This document shows positions 61,180 through 64,000 of a stretch of 64,000 bases of DNA, in pieces. The position numbers were made by a program, and so were the translations under genes. The notes under the pieces were generated by a model. That model did not search any database and had not been told where the DNA came from. It worked only from the letters and a program-made list of their open reading frames with translations. Origin of the DNA: Linanthus parryae (Eukaryota; Streptophyta; Magnoliopsida; Ericales; Polemoniaceae); assembly GCA_023055425.1 (NCBI GenBank), contig JALGPY010000014.1, forward strand, positions 13,352,501 through 13,416,500, read 5' to 3'. Every line of letters starts with the position of its first letter. Position 1 is the first letter of the stretch.

Positions 61180-64000
61180 TGCAACACCCCGCGATTTCAG
61201 GCCTAGCCCAAACCGCTAAGATATCCCCCGCACGAGGAGTTTCACCTCATTGTGAACGGAGTAGAACGTCGGCCTCGTACCAAACCATAAAGAACAAAAC
61301 TTCAAATTTGATTCAAAATCAACTTTATTACAATAAAGGAAATGACCAAACGTGGTCCTTAACATGGAAACTTGAAAACAAACCAAATTGTTTGAAAAGA
61401 AACAAAAACAAGAAACTAGTGATTTATTCCGTGAGAGCTAAAGTGATTCCTTGATCCAAGCTAGTGATTCGTTCCCCCAGAGTATGCAGCGGTATTAACC
61501 TGTGGGTTTTCAAATAGCAAAAGCCGACCACAGTTTTTCCAAAAGTCAGCTTAAACTGAGTAAGAAATACCTCAACATGTAAACAGATGATTCGGCACAT
61601 AATTCAAGAATAAATAAAGAAAAAAGTAAAGGAAAGGATGATTAAAGCTTTAAATTGAGATCACAAAAGCAAACAAGAAAGGTAAGGGATAAACTTGGAT
61701 TTGACATTCCATCTTGATCTTTCTTATTAAAGTCCTCCTTCAAAACTTTTCTGGCGGCCACCTGGCCACGTGCCACGGGAGCAACTAATGAGCCCCAGAA
61801 ATTAAACGTTGTACGAGCGAATGCAGAGTTCTCGCCTGCCTCGGAAATAAATAACTCAGGGTTACTTCGTGGGTCTAACAAACCCTACTTCTACTCGGCA
61901 GTTGTGAAAGCCCATCTAAATATGGCCTTCCCGCCTCAATACTGACCTACAAGACCTTAAGTGTCGACACCCCATAGAGGTTAGAAACTCCGCTAGAGTA
62001 GTACAAGTAGGAACCCCCAAGTCCTCATGGTAGTGTAGGACTATGGGTACCAAGGGTACGCCAGAGTTTGGCTCCCAAAATCTCTTGATCAGAACGTATG
62101 GTCCTTAACAATTTAATCACCGAATTGAACTAAAGAACAGCTCGTACAAGTTATCTTTCACTTTACGTTACTTAGTGTCTTATGAATATTTCTGAAAGAA
62201 GGTGATTCTCGATCCAGACCAGGTATTCAAAACCAATAAGGAAAACAATGATTAAAGTGTTGATCGGTTCCAAGATGAACATAACTCATATTTTCAAGAG
62301 AGAGATTTCAGTTTCACACTTTGTGCCAAAGTAGACATGATTTTCAGAGTTTCAACAAATGAGTAGTACGATAATCAAAACGGTAACAAATTTGGCACAT
62401 AACACATCCTGGAAACTCATTTTGATGGTAGAAGAGTCGAGCATATAACTTACTTGGATTAAAGAAAGCTCCACACACACAAGCAAGCACGAAAACTAGT
62501 ACTCGTCGTACGGGTTCTCAATGAACTGATCGTCTACGATTCCTACAATAGTTGAATAATCCTAACATTAATACACGACCAATCTCATACAACAAATGCA
62601 ATTATGCCCTATATGCAAATGCAATTGAATATTCCCCCGACAAGTTTCCAATTTAATTTTACCACAAAATACAATATTAGAAATTAAGTTTTAGAGTTAT
62701 GATAATAAAGAACAATAAATAAGACTAAGACAATTAAAAGTGAGATTTAAACTATTACATAATATACTTAAAAAACTATTTATAATTAGTATTTAGAAAA
62801 GAGTATAATATTTAAAACTGATATTAGTATTAAAAGAAAAGATACATTTAAATTGTTAAAAGAGAAAATATTTAATTATGTAAGAAAATCTTGAAATATC
62901 CACATAATATAAACTATCTAACACTTAAGAAATACCACTTTTATTTAATACAAAATATTTAAATTTATTATAAAGTCATACTATAAACTGATATTTATTT
63001 ATGTTTAAAGAAACTAATTAATTAGAATTACTATTTAATAAACAAACACTAAACATAAATATAATATATCCAAATGAAGAAAATAATTTATAGTAAATAA
63101 CCAAGGCCTCCCCCCAAAGTTTTAGAAAGTGCACAAACATCCCCACAGATTTCGCAAAATTCTGAAATACCACCCAACCATAACACTGTTATACCAAACC
63201 GCATCTTCTTCTTCATCTTCTTCCACACCCAACAACAACACTTTAGCCCAACCATCATATCCATAAACAAACACGATTACACCCACATAATCTCAATGAA
63301 AACAGAGAACGATGAACTAAAATTGAGAATAAAAAGATGGGTTCTTGGTGGTTACCGATTGAGAAAACGAAGACGAAACGAATAAGACGACGGCGACGGA
63401 AAATGGTGGAAGAAATTCCGTCTGCTGCTGCGGCTGCCAATCTCCGGTGATGGGTTCACCGAAGCAAGGGAAGACGAATGGAAATAGCGGGAGGCGAGGG
63501 ACGACAATGGACTCGCCGGATTTTGCGTCGCGTCCTTCTCGGGTCCGAACCGGGTCGGCACAAAAACAGAGCCGACAAAGGCTCTGTTTTCTTTGGTTGG
63601 TTCGCTGGGATGAATGGAGCTGGACGGCGAGCTTGGCTGCTGGTGAATTCGCCGGAAATTGCAGGGAGAAGTGGTGGTGGGTGCTCGTCACTAATTTGGG
63701 GAAAAAAGAGGATTGCTGGGTTCGCTTGCTTCTGGAAACAGGGTGTGTGAGATTGAGGTGAAGAAGAGAGGAGTAGGTGGGTTGATATAAATTGAGAGGA
63801 GTGGAATTGAGGGAGAACGTGGTAGCTTTTGTGGAGGAGATCGGGGAGAGACGTTGAGGGGGAATGGGTTGATTCACTGGTTCCGATCAGTTAGGAGAGG
63901 AGAGAGAGATGCCAGGTGAATAATTAAGTTTAGGAAACTACAAAAATAACCCCCACGGTTTAACAAAAGATACATCATGCCTTAACACTTTACAATTCTA
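61180..64000 (-). mobile_element. Gypsy-family LTR-4 (runs off the window)
   Basis: It begins tgcaacaccccgcgat next to the primer-binding site of region C and matches LTR-3 to the end of the window, lacking only about the last 40 bases. It does not have the 55-bp duplication of LTR-3. Confidence 0.85.

Overview
The window is plant nuclear DNA, most probably from a eudicot. Evidence: intron-containing genes with plant-specific DC1 (Cys/His-rich C1) zinc-binding modules, and plant-type Copia, Gypsy, Athila-like, LINE, Mutator-like, hAT-like and Harbinger-like elements. The species cannot be named from this sequence. Host coding DNA is a small minority; most of the window is nested transposable elements.

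1-13.5 kb: the last exon of an unidentified membrane protein (1-153), decayed DC1 gene fragments (585-969), a 2.4 kb non-LTR element with 15-bp target-site duplications (1297-3681), a diverged copy of the 3' flank of a DC1 gene (4750-5815), an unrecognised 213-codon ORF (6944-7585), an LTR remnant, and a near-identical head-to-tail pair of Mutator-like elements (9380-12721).

13.5-23 kb: one apparently intact DC1 gene on the + strand. I reconstruct three coding exons (13568-14307, 21141-21881, 21986-22901) giving 798 aa. Its 6.8 kb first intron holds a decayed antisense LINE, itself carrying a solo LTR (in the RT FADD box) and a hAT-like MITE (beside the ORF1 zinc knuckle). A Harbinger-like MITE follows the LINE.

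23-38.7 kb: a DC1 exon-3 relic, then a second DC1 gene on the minus strand that is now a pseudogene. A 7.7 kb Copia element splits its exon 2, exon 3 has an in-frame stop, and a 2.0 kb gag-only Copia-type element sits exactly on its exon-2 splice acceptor. No exon 1 was found.

38.7-64 kb: a tandem chain LTR-internal-LTR-internal-LTR-internal-LTR of one non-autonomous Gypsy family on the minus strand. The LTRs are about 2.9 kb. The internal parts encode only gag and protease, cut at the same point before reverse transcriptase. Later insertions include a 1.9 kb LTR element in the first gag, an Athila-like LTR and gag fragment in the second LTR, and a Mutator-like element in the third gag-pro. 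That last element carries what looks like the first coding exon of a callose synthase gene.

No tRNA, rRNA or CRISPR array was seen. Element borders with duplicated target sites are exact to a base or two; other borders are by-eye estimates.
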